A stretch of DNA of 64,000 nt from Avibacterium volantium_A (GCF_049366555.1 NZ_JBMMGT010000001.1:59053-123052), one strand, 5' to 3'; positions 34,145 to 43,316 are shown, numbered from the stretch's first letter. Translations and numbers: made by a program. Notes: a model not told the origin generated them from the sequence alone.

Positions 34145-35104
34145 ATGCAAAATGATTTTTGGAGTTCCGCGCTTTTTTCTATAAGCGTAACTTTACCGAC
34201 CTTATTGTTGTTAATACTCGGCATCGGGCTGCGAAAACGCAAGGTCATTGACGATAAATTCAGCCAGCAAGCCACCAGCGTGGTGTTCAAAATCACCTTG
34301 CCCGCCTTACTCTTTCTTAACGTGTTTAAAAATCCCATTGCCGAACTGAATGAACAATTGGTGATGATTTGGGCGTGCGTGCTAGGAACCTTATTACTGT
34401 TCCTTTGTGCAGAAATTTTCGCTGCAAAATTTGTGCAAGAAAAGCGAGAACGTGGCACTTTCGTGCAAGGGGTTTATCGCGGAAATTGTAGTATTTTAGG
34501 GCTAGCATTTTGCCTAAATGCCTATGGTGATGCTGCATTAGTGCCAGCCACCATTTATGCCGCCATCACGGCGATTATTTACAATGTGTTAGGCGTGATC
34601 ACCTTAAGCCGATCTCTTTCTGATGGCAAAGTGAATATTCCACGAATGATCTTAAATGTGGTAAAAAATCCCTTAATTATCAGCATAGTATTAGGCTTTT
34701 TAGCCAGTTATTTGAAACTCGCCATTCCTAAATTTATGCTCACCACAATCCAATATCTCGCCACAATGACCTTACCGCTTGCGTTGATCTGTGCTGGTGT
34801 CAGCATTGAATTAAAAGCCTTGTATAAAATTTCAGGCATTTCTTTATGGGCAAGCATTGGGCGAGTGATTGTTGCACCGATTTTTATGGTGTTACTGGGC
34901 AAATTATTTGGCTTTAGCGGCGTGAATTTAGGCGTGATTTTCTTAATGAATGCCACTCCAATGGCGGCCGCGGCTTATGCAATGGTGCGTGGAATGGGGG
35001 GCAACGCCAACACCGCAGCGAACATTATTGGCATCACCACTTTCGCATCAATGTTTATCTCTGCCTTGGGCTTAACCATTTTGCACCAAATGGGTTGGGT
35101 GTAA
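34145..35104 (+). CDS. AEC-family transporter
   Basis: A 319-residue protein with about ten membrane segments in two halves, of the auxin-efflux-carrier family that in bacteria exports or takes up organic acids or amino acids. Family blocks are the N-terminal LPTLLLLILGIGLRKR, VVFKITLPALLFLNVFKNP, GVYRGNCSILGLAF, and the C-terminal LMNATPMAAAAYAMVRGMGGNANTAANII. The ATG at 34145 has GGAGG five bases upstream; the longer frame to 34037 lies in the ribE terminator. The substrate is unknown. Confidence 0.85.
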   Translation: MQNDFWSSALFSISVTLPTLLLLILGIGLRKRKVIDDKFSQQATSVVFKITLPALLFLNVFKNPIAELNEQLVMIWACVLGTLLLFLCAEIFAAKFVQEKRERGTFVQGVYRGNCSILGLAFCLNAYGDAALVPATIYAAITAIIYNVLGVITLSRSLSDGKVNIPRMILNVVKNPLIISIVLGFLASYLKLAIPKFMLTTIQYLATMTLPLALICAGVSIELKALYKISGISLWASIGRVIVAPIFMVLLGKLFGFSGVNLGVIFLMNATPMAAAAYAMVRGMGGNANTAANIIGITTFASMFISALGLTILHQMGWV

Positions 35105-35128
35105 GAATAACGTTCAATAAAAAACAAA

Positions 35129-35153
35129 AGGGCGAAAATCTTCGCCCTAAAAT
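35129..35153. terminator. Terminator between the AEC gene and yeaD
   Basis: Stem AGGGCGAA/TTCGCCCT with a 4-base loop between convergent genes; the T-rich tail is only moderate. Confidence 0.6.
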
Positions 35154-35174
35154 TTGTTAAAAAAGCACCGCACT

Positions 35175-35993
35175 TTATGGATTAAGCGAGATCTTCACCG
35201 CACAGTGTTCGCCTTGTTGGAGCGGTTGTGCAATTCTTGCAGTTTCCAAACAAACCATTGTTTTATAACCTGTTTCGCTAATTCCTCCAGTGGCTTTATG
35301 CCAAGGATTCCACAGCACTACATTGCTTGCATTATGATGTGCCACATTAATTGTACGCCCGTCCCCTTTATCGACAATGTGATGCGAAACAGGGGATTGC
35401 ACGGTATAAATGCAATCAATATGCTGATCAATGAAACGTGGGGAAGGCACATTTTCTTGCTGCTGCGTTAATGCGTTGAAGCATTCGGTAGGCAAGTTTT
35501 GCACTTCCACATTGGTCACATCGCTTAAATTAAAGTAGCTGTGCAAAGCAAGTTGAGCAGGTTCTTGTCCATAATGCTGAAAAATAATTTCGCAATCTTG
35601 GCTAAAGATCATTGTGGTTTTGGCTTCAATCAAATGATCTGAAGAAAATAAACAAAATTCCAACCGCACTTTATTTTCTTCAATTTCATAATCACTGAGC
35701 TGCCATAAACTGATGCGCGCATAACCGTGCACAGGGGATTTTGCGCCACCAAACCAAGGATAGCAAATTGGCACGCCACCACGAATGGCATTGCCTAAGG
35801 TAAAGGGTTCAATTTCACTCAGCCAAAGCACGTCTTTCTGTGCGCCTTTCGGCTGCCAGCTAAATAAATGTGCGCCTTGAAGCGAGATCAAGGCTTTACC
35901 CACTGGGTGATCTAACGCGATCACGGGGATTTCATTATATTGCTGCAAACTTAATGCTGGGGTGAGTTGTTTGATGGTTGTTATTGTTGTCAT
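35175..35993 (-). CDS. yeaD: D-hexose-6-phosphate mutarotase (YeaD)
   Basis: A 272-residue aldose-1-epimerase-fold protein that interconverts anomers of hexose 6-phosphates. Family blocks are GKALISLQGAHLFSWQP, VLWLSEIEPFTLGNAIRGGVPICYPWFG, LALHSYFNLSDV (catalytic His) and VVLWNPWHKATGGISETGYKTMVCLETAR. It stands 15 bases after the ABC ATPase gene of the iron locus in the same direction, so it may be read through from that operon, though its role is in sugar metabolism. Confidence 0.9.
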   Translation of the reverse strand: MTTITTIKQLTPALSLQQYNEIPVIALDHPVGKALISLQGAHLFSWQPKGAQKDVLWLSEIEPFTLGNAIRGGVPICYPWFGGAKSPVHGYARISLWQLSDYEIEENKVRLEFCLFSSDHLIEAKTTMIFSQDCEIIFQHYGQEPAQLALHSYFNLSDVTNVEVQNLPTECFNALTQQQENVPSPRFIDQHIDCIYTVQSPVSHHIVDKGDGRTINVAHHNASNVVLWNPWHKATGGISETGYKTMVCLETARIAQPLQQGEHCAVKISLNP

Positions 35994-36007
35994 TAAATTA
36001 TTCTCCT

Positions 36008-36685
36008 TTAATAATGTGAATTATTCACTTCTTCGCGCAAAAATTTTCCGTGTTGTAGGAAAATGGTGCGGTTAGTGAGCTTACCCAGTTCGGGATTATG
36101 CGTCACCATTACGATCGTTCGCCCTTGCTGATTGAGTTCGGTGAGCAAATCTAGCACCAATTTTTCATTTTTTTCATCAAGGTTGCCAGTAGGTTCATCG
36201 GCAAAAATCACTGGGGGTTGATTAACCAGGGCGCGGGCGATACAAACCCGTTGCTGTTCGCCACCCGAAAGCTGGCTTGGGCGGTGATCAAAACGGTGTG
36301 CTAGTCCCACTTGCGCTAAGACTGCTTTGGCAGCTTCTTCATCAACAACGCTGTGATAATGCTGTGCGAGCATTACATTTTCTAACGCTGTCAAGTAAGG
36401 GATTAAATGGAATTGTTGGAATACCAAGCCGATTTTTTCTGCACGAAAGCGTTGGCGGCCAATTTCATCGAGTTGCGCGGCGTCCACACCATCTAAAATC
36501 ACTTTGCCCGCGCTTGCCGTATCAAGCCCAGTGAGAATGTTCATTAGTGTGGTTTTGCCTGAGCCTGATGCCCCCATTATGGCAACAAATTCTCCCTCAG
36601 CGATTTGGATATTAATGTCTTCAAGGGCGGTTACTTGCCCAAAGCGTTTATATAAATGTTGGGTTTCAATAACGTATTTTTCCAT
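36008..36685 (-). CDS. ABC transporter ATP-binding protein of the FTR1/P19 iron locus
   Basis: A 225-residue MacB/LolD-type ATPase. Walker A is GASGSGKTT (about 36-44), the signature LSGGEQQRVCIARAL (about 139), Walker B PPVIFADEPTGNLD, and the H-loop VMVTHNPE. It starts one base after the stop of the downstream permease, so the three ABC genes are tightly coupled. The same set (two FtsX-like permeases and an ATPase) accompanies the P19/FTR1 genes in Campylobacter. Its exact job in iron uptake is not established. Confidence 0.88.
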   Translation of the reverse strand: MEKYVIETQHLYKRFGQVTALEDINIQIAEGEFVAIMGASGSGKTTLMNILTGLDTASAGKVILDGVDAAQLDEIGRQRFRAEKIGLVFQQFHLIPYLTALENVMLAQHYHSVVDEEAAKAVLAQVGLAHRFDHRPSQLSGGEQQRVCIARALVNQPPVIFADEPTGNLDEKNEKLVLDLLTELNQQGRTIVMVTHNPELGKLTNRTIFLQHGKFLREEVNNSHY

Positions 36686-36686
36686 T

Positions 36687-37823
36687 TTATTCGCCTTTTA
36701 AAACGTTGGCAGTTTGAATTTCTAAAGCGCGGCGCGTTGGCACAATCACGGCAACAAAAGCCACGGTGAGCGAGAGCAGAATTGTGATTGGAATCACAGG
36801 CAAGCGCAAATCAATATAGGCTTTAAACACGGTGATACCGAGAATTTGTGCCAGTAAATACCCTAAGATTAGCCCCACGATGATAGCGCAAAATGCGATG
36901 AGTAAAATTTCTGTGCCAATTTGCTTAATAATATCTTGCTGTTTTGCGCCTAAGGCTTTTTGCAGCGCAAATTCTTTCGCCCGTTCGCCCACAATGGCAA
37001 TTAAGGTGGTGTTCACGCAAAGGGTGGCGAGAATCAAAATCACCACTGAAATCAAGCCCATTAAACCTTTAATTTTATCCAAAATTTGCCCTTCTGAGGC
37101 AGATACTTTAAGAATCGGGCGAATGGCAAGATCAGGATAGCGCTGTTGTAATTGTTGGGCGAATTGACTGACTTGCCCTTGATCGTTTTTCACATTCAGA
37201 AGCGCATTGGTGATTAAGCCTGTTTTATCTAGCCATTGTTGGGCAAATTCAAGATTGACAATCAGCATATTGTCCGTGGCATCACCACTTTCTACAATAG
37301 CTTTAATGGTGAAGTGGTGCTTTTCTGCCCCTTTGTTCAAGGTGATTTTATCGCCAAGATTAAGGTTTAACCGTTGGGCAAGGGATTTGCCGATCATCGC
37401 GTTGCGATCATCAAAATTCACGCCAATGGGGGATCCTGTGATTTGCCAATAAGGGGAAAGGGTTCGCATTGCATCAAACCACACGCCCATTATCACCACT
37501 TTTTCTAGATCCGCGCGAGCGACGCCGTAAAGATAAGGGCTAGCTGCGGTGATTAAACCTTGTGGAGCTTGGCTAAGAATGTGGTTGAAATCCGTTTCAT
37601 TCATCAAGCCACTGCTGTTTGAACCGATGTAAAAATTTGCCCCAAAGGTGCGCAGTTCTTGGCTCATTTTGGTGTTGATGTCGAAATACACCGCGGCCAT
37701 TGCGGTAACAATACTCGCCCCTACAGTGAGTGCGGCGAAAATAATCATCACCCGTTGCAAGCGTAAGCGTAACGCATTGATAATTAAACGCCAAAACATC
37801 GTACGCGTTTTATTGGCGACCAT
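36687..37823 (-). CDS. FtsX-like ABC permease of the iron locus, second
   Basis: A 378-residue MacB-type permease: one N-terminal membrane segment, a periplasmic domain (about 60-245) and three C-terminal segments (FtsX domain, with GERAKEFALQKALGAKQQDIIKQI). The ATG at 37823 has GGAGG seven bases upstream and lies inside the end of the first permease gene (14-base overlap), so the longer frame to 37853 is not needed. Similarity to the first permease shows an old duplication. It pairs with that permease and the ATPase. Confidence 0.85.
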   Translation of the reverse strand: MVANKTRTMFWRLIINALRLRLQRVMIIFAALTVGASIVTAMAAVYFDINTKMSQELRTFGANFYIGSNSSGLMNETDFNHILSQAPQGLITAASPYLYGVARADLEKVVIMGVWFDAMRTLSPYWQITGSPIGVNFDDRNAMIGKSLAQRLNLNLGDKITLNKGAEKHHFTIKAIVESGDATDNMLIVNLEFAQQWLDKTGLITNALLNVKNDQGQVSQFAQQLQQRYPDLAIRPILKVSASEGQILDKIKGLMGLISVVILILATLCVNTTLIAIVGERAKEFALQKALGAKQQDIIKQIGTEILLIAFCAIIVGLILGYLLAQILGITVFKAYIDLRLPVIPITILLSLTVAFVAVIVPTRRALEIQTANVLKGE

Positions 37824-39132
37824 ATAGCACCTCCACAGGGTAAAGCTGGGCAATGCGATGAGCAGGGAACCAAGTGCCGATTAAGGCAATGATCATTGAC
37901 AGCACCAACACGCAAGGCACCACGATCCAAGCAAAATCTAAAGGCGAGCCGAATAGGGTAATGCCGATAAATTTGGCCAGCCCCCAACCTGCTACGCAAC
38001 CAAGCGCACCACCGAGCAGCGCGCTGATAATGGCTTCGCAATAAAACAGTAAGACAATTTGCCATTGGTAAGCGCCAAGGGCTTTCATCAAGCCAATTTC
38101 TTTACTCCGTTCGATAATGGTAGTGGTCATCAGTGAAGCAATCCCCATCGCCGCAGCGACTAATGCCGCAACGGTTACCACGGCGAGCAAAAGCTGGATT
38201 TTTTCAATTACTACCCCTTCAGAAGCCGCAACTTGCCAAATTGGGCGAACGACTGCGCCTGAAATGGCTTCTTCTAACTGATGAGAAATCGAAGACACAT
38301 AAGCGGTGCAATACCAGCGATCGTATTCTTCAGCGGCTAAGGCATCAGGGTTATCTCGGGCTTTGCGCGAAAGTTTATTTTCTGGCACGGTAAGCGCAGA
38401 AACCTTGATCGCTTGGACTTTGCCAGATAAATTTAACAAATTTTGCACCGCACTTAAGGGCAGCACGATCTGCTGTTCTTCCGCACCACCGGTGCTTAAA
38501 ATCCCGACAATATGAAGATCAAGCTGGCGTTGCGTTTCGCCCTCGTGATAATTCAGCTGAATTTGATCACCTATTTTCCACTGCGTGCGATTGGCTAATT
38601 GATTGCCTAAAAGTGCGGGAATATTTTCGTCAACATTTTTCTGGTTATCGTCCACCCATTGCCCTTGCACTTTCCAATAAGGGCTAATAATGCGTTGCCC
38701 TGTGTGGTAGTCATCTTCATCAGGAATAGCAATGGGACGATCGAAAAACGTGCCTAAAATGCTGATATTATGGGTATTATTTTGCGTTAGATTTTTGCCT
38801 TCCACTTCTGCACTGAGCAGTGGCGCAAAGCCCACAATGTTATTACGCCAGAAAATATCTTTCACATTAGGCAATTCTTTTTCATCTAAAAAATCCTGCG
38901 TAGAAAGGCTATTTCCGCCGTTTATTTCTGCGGAAAGCACCGCGCTGCTGGCAGGTTCGATCAAAATATTAGCGCCATAGGATTTCAGCTCACGCGCCAT
39001 TTTATCGCCAATATCAATGGACACCGCAAGCAGGGCAGAAACCAGCCCCGCGGCGAGAAAAATAGTCATAATGGCGAGCAATTTGCGCTTTAAACCGTGC
39101 CGCCAAGATTGCAATAACATTCGACTGAGCAT
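37810..39132 (-). CDS. FtsX-like ABC permease of the iron locus, first
   Basis: A 440-residue permease with the MacB layout: N-terminal segment (about 18-40), a large periplasmic domain, and a three-segment FtsX domain at the end (IIERSKEIGLMKALGAYQWQIVLLFYCEAIISALLGGALG). It shares the start pattern KRKLLAIMTIFLAAGLVSALLAVSIDIGDKMARELKSYGANI with the second permease. Its start overlaps the stop of the DUF2318 gene by one base. Together with that protein it probably handles an electron or cofactor step in iron delivery; this is inference. Confidence 0.85.
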   Translation of the reverse strand: MLSRMLLQSWRHGLKRKLLAIMTIFLAAGLVSALLAVSIDIGDKMARELKSYGANILIEPASSAVLSAEINGGNSLSTQDFLDEKELPNVKDIFWRNNIVGFAPLLSAEVEGKNLTQNNTHNISILGTFFDRPIAIPDEDDYHTGQRIISPYWKVQGQWVDDNQKNVDENIPALLGNQLANRTQWKIGDQIQLNYHEGETQRQLDLHIVGILSTGGAEEQQIVLPLSAVQNLLNLSGKVQAIKVSALTVPENKLSRKARDNPDALAAEEYDRWYCTAYVSSISHQLEEAISGAVVRPIWQVAASEGVVIEKIQLLLAVVTVAALVAAAMGIASLMTTTIIERSKEIGLMKALGAYQWQIVLLFYCEAIISALLGGALGCVAGWGLAKFIGITLFGSPLDFAWIVVPCVLVLSMIIALIGTWFPAHRIAQLYPVEVLYGRQ

Positions 39133-40529
39133 TAGGGATTTTCCTCTTTCGCCACATAATTTTCAGGGTGATCGCGGAAAGCATTGAGATTTTGTTCGTT
39201 GGCAAAGAAATAGGTTTTGCCCGCATAATTATATTTATGCTCCGCTGTGGTATTTTTCAATGTTGTGCCGTCCACAGGATCTTTCACCGTTAATTCCACA
39301 ATGGTGGAAAAATAGTTTAAGCCGTCTTCAAGGCTTTTTTTGCTGATGATCACTTCGCTGTCTGTTTGCTGCCAATCTTCAATCGGCACAGGGTTACAAC
39401 CGCCCGGTTTGCCGATAGACGGAATAAACATTCGCACGCCACAGCCCACGCAAACCACTTGATCCCCTTCCATAACATAGCCTTGATCGCCGCATAAAAT
39501 GCAAGCGTCAAACACCGCGGCTAGGCTGAGATTTTTGCTTGAGCGGTTGATAAGGAAAAAACGCACCGCTTTGCCATCACTGGCAATCCATACAAAACGG
39601 TATAGCTTGCCGTCTTTCACTTCTTCAATCGGAATGTGAATAGTGTTTTGTTTATCGAGCTTAACAGGTTTGGCTTCAGAAAGTTGCGGTGGGCGAGAAG
39701 CAATTTGATCCCAATAAAGCTGCGCGGAAACAATGGTAAATAAGGCGATGCTTCCCCACAAAAGCGTGCGTTGGCTGGTTTGTAATAGGGCTAATTTTTT
39801 CCGTTTTTCAATGGGTTGCAGCGTATTGTTTACCACAGTTTTGTTAGCTGAATGGATTTTAAGTGCAAATAAAATCAGGCTTAATGTCGTCAGTGCGGCG
39901 ATAAAATAATTGCTATAACTGATTAAGTTGCTGGATTTTGCCACGAAACTTAACCGCGCTTTGGTGAGATCAATCACTTGTAATTTCATCAAGCCAAGTA
40001 ATACTTCACCGATTAATGGCAAGAGTATAAATAGAGTAGTGAGCGAAATCAGCAAAAAGGGAAGTGCGGTGCATTTTTTCGCTGTTTTCGTTTGTTTTAA
40101 TAAAAGATAAAGCCAAGATGCAAATAAAAAGCAAAAAATTAGGGCAAAAATCACCGCACTTATGTGCAAGATAAAATCCGTGTTAATTACGTCCGTGTTG
40201 GTAATGGCGGAAATATTCGGATCGCGCGCCCATAGCACACCTGCGGCAAAACAAAGCACAAATTGCCAAAAATAGGCAAGTTTAATTGAGCGGAAGAACG
40301 ACGAAATATAAAACACCCCTAAGGTGGCAATGAAGAAAAGGGCTAGCCCTAATTTAACGGGTTGATAAGCGGGAAGTTGCAAATAGCCCACCGCCCCAAA
40401 GCTCAGCCCCAGTAGAGAAAGCCAAAGGATTCGTTTTAAATGAAAGTTGTCATATTTCAGCCAATTTACGCCTAATAGCAAAGCAACCGGCAAAACAGAT
40501 TGAAGGAAAAAAACGAAGTAGTAGTTCAT
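39132..40529 (-). CDS. DUF2318 Fe-S-type membrane protein with C-terminal YHS-like domain
   Basis: A 465-residue protein: about eight to nine membrane segments (1-285), then a DUF2318 domain with the cysteine set CILCGDQGYVMEGDQVVCVGCG and PGGCNP near residues 350-390, which suggests a metal or Fe-S site outside the membrane. The last 55 residues (DPVDGTTLKN, then YNYAGKTYFF and NAFRDHPENYV) read as a YHS domain lacking the usual Cys of the DPVCGM motif. The ATG at 40529 is preferred over a TTG at 40544. It belongs to the P19/FTR1 locus as in Campylobacter. A hairpin separates it from fetP. Confidence 0.82.
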   Translation of the reverse strand: MNYYFVFFLQSVLPVALLLGVNWLKYDNFHLKRILWLSLLGLSFGAVGYLQLPAYQPVKLGLALFFIATLGVFYISSFFRSIKLAYFWQFVLCFAAGVLWARDPNISAITNTDVINTDFILHISAVIFALIFCFLFASWLYLLLKQTKTAKKCTALPFLLISLTTLFILLPLIGEVLLGLMKLQVIDLTKARLSFVAKSSNLISYSNYFIAALTTLSLILFALKIHSANKTVVNNTLQPIEKRKKLALLQTSQRTLLWGSIALFTIVSAQLYWDQIASRPPQLSEAKPVKLDKQNTIHIPIEEVKDGKLYRFVWIASDGKAVRFFLINRSSKNLSLAAVFDACILCGDQGYVMEGDQVVCVGCGVRMFIPSIGKPGGCNPVPIEDWQQTDSEVIISKKSLEDGLNYFSTIVELTVKDPVDGTTLKNTTAEHKYNYAGKTYFFANEQNLNAFRDHPENYVAKEENP

Positions 40530-40620
40530 AATAATCTCAATCAAAAATCTAAATTTTTCTAATTATTCTGCTAACAAAACAATGAGAAAAATCGTATTTG
40601 AGTAACTTTAGTAACAATGA

Positions 40621-40644
40621 AACCTAGCACAGACGTGCTAGGTT
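40621..40644. other. Intercistronic hairpin between fetP and the DUF2318 gene
   Basis: A perfect 10-bp stem AACCTAGCAC/GTGCTAGGTT with a 4-base loop. In the direction of the operon (minus) only TTT follows, so it is a poor terminator there; it could stabilise or partly end the fetMP message. The T-rich side faces the plus strand. Confidence 0.6.
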
Positions 40645-40676
40645 AATTTTTATTTATTTTGCTGATTGAAAATGGA

Positions 40677-41198
40677 TTATTTCAACCCAGTAAATTTAAA
40701 CTCATAGCTTACATCAAAAGGTTTCCACCAGCGGCCTACGCCTGTTTCGCTGTCGGTGTGGCGGTGCATACCGGCTTTTGATGGTGGGTCGATGTGATAG
40801 GTGACTTTGTAGTTACCCACGCCCATCATTTTTATGTTTGCGCCATAATGTGGGCCATCGCCTGCGACCATTGGCATAAATGTGCCTTCTTGTTTTTCAC
40901 CGGTATCGGTGTTTACCAAGGTGTAGGCGATGGTTAAATATGGCATCCATTCGCCTTCGCCAAAGCCGTTGTCATTGCCTTTGGTGGCGTGAATATCTGC
41001 TTCAAGGTGAATGTCTGAGTCTTTCGCAGATAAGCCCATTCCACGCGGTTCCATATCAATAGGTTGTAAATAAACGGCAGCAATTTCCATACCATTCATT
41101 GTTACCGCTTCACCAATTGGGTATTCTTTGAAGGCAAGGGCTGAAGGGGCAGTTAAAATTCCTGCTAATAAAGTCGCTGCAACGAATGTTTTTTTCAT
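40677..41198 (-). CDS. fetP: P19/Tpd-family periplasmic iron-binding protein
   Basis: A 173-residue periplasmic protein with a signal peptide (MKKTFVAATLLAGILTAPSALA). It belongs to the P19/Tpd/FetP family, which binds copper and probably iron and feeds the FTR1 permease. Likely metal ligands are visible: Met in MEPRGMG, His in DIHLEADIHA, His in GDGPHYGANI and the pair in GMHRHTD. SD sequence AGGAG precedes the start. It follows the FTR1 gene by 35 bases. The symbol follows the E. coli FetMP naming. Confidence 0.9.
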   Translation of the reverse strand: MKKTFVAATLLAGILTAPSALAFKEYPIGEAVTMNGMEIAAVYLQPIDMEPRGMGLSAKDSDIHLEADIHATKGNDNGFGEGEWMPYLTIAYTLVNTDTGEKQEGTFMPMVAGDGPHYGANIKMMGVGNYKVTYHIDPPSKAGMHRHTDSETGVGRWWKPFDVSYEFKFTGLK

Positions 41199-41233
41199 AG
41201 GAACTCCTAGTTATTAAAGGTTAAAAATCAATA

Positions 41234-43144
41234 TTAAGCCTGTTTTTTGCTTTGGTGTTTCATATAGAACAAAGCGAAAACGGCTGCGATAAGTAAAATA
41301 GCCTGAGGCGTTAGGGTTTCAATGTAAGGATAAATGCCGAGCCACGAAATTTCTGGCATATTGGCAACCAGTGTTGGCTCAAACAGTTTTCCTTCAATCA
41401 GTTCTAGCACCGATTTTCCTGCGAAAATAAATGCCATTAAATACATAAAAGAACCAGTAAACATAAAGAACGGTTTCAGTGGTAACTTCACCACGGAATA
41501 ACGCATAATTACATAGCAAATAGCAAGTACCACAACGCCCGCCACAATGCCAGCGAATAAATACACATAACTCATCGCGTTAGTGGCATCGCCAACCAGT
41601 GCATAATAGAACAACACGGTTTCTGCGCCTTCGCGGTACACCGCAAGGAAACTGGTGATCCATAAACCAATGAGCGATCCGGTACTGAGTGCGGCGGACA
41701 GTTTGCCTTCTAAATAGCGTTTCCAGTTTTGCGCTTCCACTTTGGAAAGTAGCCAATAGCTCATCATAAAGAGCATTACCACCGCAATCATCATCGTGAA
41801 ACCTTCGAGCAGTTCGCGGCTTGCCCCTGAATTAGAAAATACCAGCTGGAAAATAGCGGCGGTGATAACACTGGCGATTAACGCCACATAGACTGATTGT
41901 TTAATTACCGGCAATTTATCTTGATGATTATTTTTCACTAAATAAGCTACAATCGCCGCCACAATCAACAAGGCTTCTAAGCCCTCACGCAGCATAATTA
42001 AGAAGCTATAAAGGAACATTGCCCAATCACTTTGTTGATTGCCTTGCAACATTTCCACCGCTTTATTTAGGTTTTGTGCTAAACCTTGTGCTTGTTGATG
42101 CAGTTGTTCGGTGGGCTGATTAGCTTTCATCAGGCTCACTAAGCGGGTGAAGTAGCCCTCAATTTCTGTTTTAAAATTGCTATCACGCGAGCCAATTTTG
42201 TTTTCCATTCCGCTATTTTCAAAAATATCGAAATAAGTATCTTGCACCGCAAGCATCGCTTTTTTGTTTTCGCCTTTTTCAAAGAGTGCAATAGCATCAG
42301 CAATGCCTTGATTGACTTGGCTTGCTACATCTGCCCAGTTTTTGTTATCAGCAAAATCTTGCGAATTTTGCACCGCACTTTGATTGGTTGCTTGTGCAAT
42401 TTGGGTAGTCGGCAGCTGTGGCAGTTGTTCTTCAATATCTTGTAGCAGCGTGGTGATTTGGTAACCTAAGGCATTAATTTGCTCAGGTTGTTCGCTTAAT
42501 TTGATGAGATCGTAAAATTGTTGGTTAATGCTGGCAGAAATGGCGGCAGAACGATTTTTACGAATGGACATTTCCATTTCGCTGTTTTTATAGCCATCAT
42601 ACTGCGCTTGCTGTACCAATTTTTTCGCTTGTGCAAAATCGCCTTTTTGGTAAGTGCTGATGGCTTGGGCGAGCAGATCATCAATGGTTCTAAAACTTTC
42701 TTGCCAGTAAGGATCAATTTCTGCGTGCTGATAAACATCGTGTTGATTGGAGGCATTGAGTTGATGACCTTGCTCTAAAACTGGTAAGACTAATTGCAGA
42801 TCTTGTTTTAGTTGAGCAATTTTATCCTGCACTTCTGACAAGGCTTTTCCTTCCCCGATCATTTTGCGGATTTCGCCAAAGGTGGCTTCCATTTGATAGC
42901 TTTTTTGTGCGGAAAAGTTAATGCGAATTGGCCCTTCTAAGTTTTCAAACACTTCAAAATACGCCATTTGCACTTCGGTACGCGCATCATCAATTTGCTT
43001 TTCTTGGTAAAGCTGAGCAGTTTTATCAAGACGATTTTCAATGTCTTGCACCCATTGTTGATAGTTTTCAGAAGCGAAGGAAAAAGAAGTAAAAAAGAGT
43101 AAAGTTAAGCACAGCAGATAACGACAATAACGCAAAAACACCAT
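41234..43144 (-). CDS. fetM: FTR1-family iron permease with N-terminal periplasmic repeats
   Basis: A 636-residue protein. A signal peptide (to about residue 25) is followed by about 330 residues containing three related repeats (centres AYFEVFENLEGPIR, AQYDGYKNSEMEM and TYFDIFENSGMENK), which look like an iron-handling periplasmic domain. The C-terminal FTR1 permease has seven segments and both REGxE iron motifs (MLREGLEALLIV at about 378 and YREGAETVLFYYAL at about 505). It is the first gene of the leftward iron operon. A perfect FNR-type box lies about 105 bases upstream, and a weak Fur-like site 20-35 bases upstream. Confidence 0.92.
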   Translation of the reverse strand: MVFLRYCRYLLCLTLLFFTSFSFASENYQQWVQDIENRLDKTAQLYQEKQIDDARTEVQMAYFEVFENLEGPIRINFSAQKSYQMEATFGEIRKMIGEGKALSEVQDKIAQLKQDLQLVLPVLEQGHQLNASNQHDVYQHAEIDPYWQESFRTIDDLLAQAISTYQKGDFAQAKKLVQQAQYDGYKNSEMEMSIRKNRSAAISASINQQFYDLIKLSEQPEQINALGYQITTLLQDIEEQLPQLPTTQIAQATNQSAVQNSQDFADNKNWADVASQVNQGIADAIALFEKGENKKAMLAVQDTYFDIFENSGMENKIGSRDSNFKTEIEGYFTRLVSLMKANQPTEQLHQQAQGLAQNLNKAVEMLQGNQQSDWAMFLYSFLIMLREGLEALLIVAAIVAYLVKNNHQDKLPVIKQSVYVALIASVITAAIFQLVFSNSGASRELLEGFTMMIAVVMLFMMSYWLLSKVEAQNWKRYLEGKLSAALSTGSLIGLWITSFLAVYREGAETVLFYYALVGDATNAMSYVYLFAGIVAGVVVLAICYVIMRYSVVKLPLKPFFMFTGSFMYLMAFIFAGKSVLELIEGKLFEPTLVANMPEISWLGIYPYIETLTPQAILLIAAVFALFYMKHQSKKQA

Positions 43145-43163
43145 TTTTATTCTCTAATCTAAA

Positions 43164-43178
43164 TAAAAGTTATTCTTA
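43164..43178. promoter_or_regulatory. Weak Fur-like site upstream of fetM
   Basis: TAAAAGTTATTCTTA matches TGATAATNATTATCA at 9 of 14 positions, 20 bases before the fetM start. Expected from function but weak. Confidence 0.3.
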
Positions 43179-43243
43179 TTTCCGCACTATTATCCGCCTA
43201 TTAAAATATTTATCAAGTAGAAAAAACAGGCATTTTGCCTTTC

Positions 43244-43257
43244 TTGATGAAGATCAA
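43244..43257. promoter_or_regulatory. Perfect FNR-type box between fetM and the thi operon
   Basis: TTGAT-GAAG-ATCAA matches the FNR consensus TTGAT-N4-ATCAA at all ten positions. At -41.5 from a start site near 43209 it would fit a class II activated fetM promoter, with TCTACT (minus strand of 43216-43221) as -10. Confidence 0.6.
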
Positions 43258-43279
43258 GTTCTTGCTGACGATTAACCTT

Positions 43280-43308
43280 TTGATTTTTATTTGAACTTCC
43301 GTTACACT
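43280..43308 (+). promoter_or_regulatory. Promoter of the thi operon
   Basis: TTGATT (43280-43285), a 17-base spacer and TACACT (43303-43308). The predicted start near 43315 places the TPP aptamer at the very 5' end of the message. Confidence 0.5.
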
Positions 43309-43316
43309 GTTTTCCA

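Noticed and set aside
33994..34458. 154-codon minus-strand frame overlapping ribE and the AEC gene
   Set aside because: It is the antisense shadow of two well-supported genes and a terminator, with no ribosome site.
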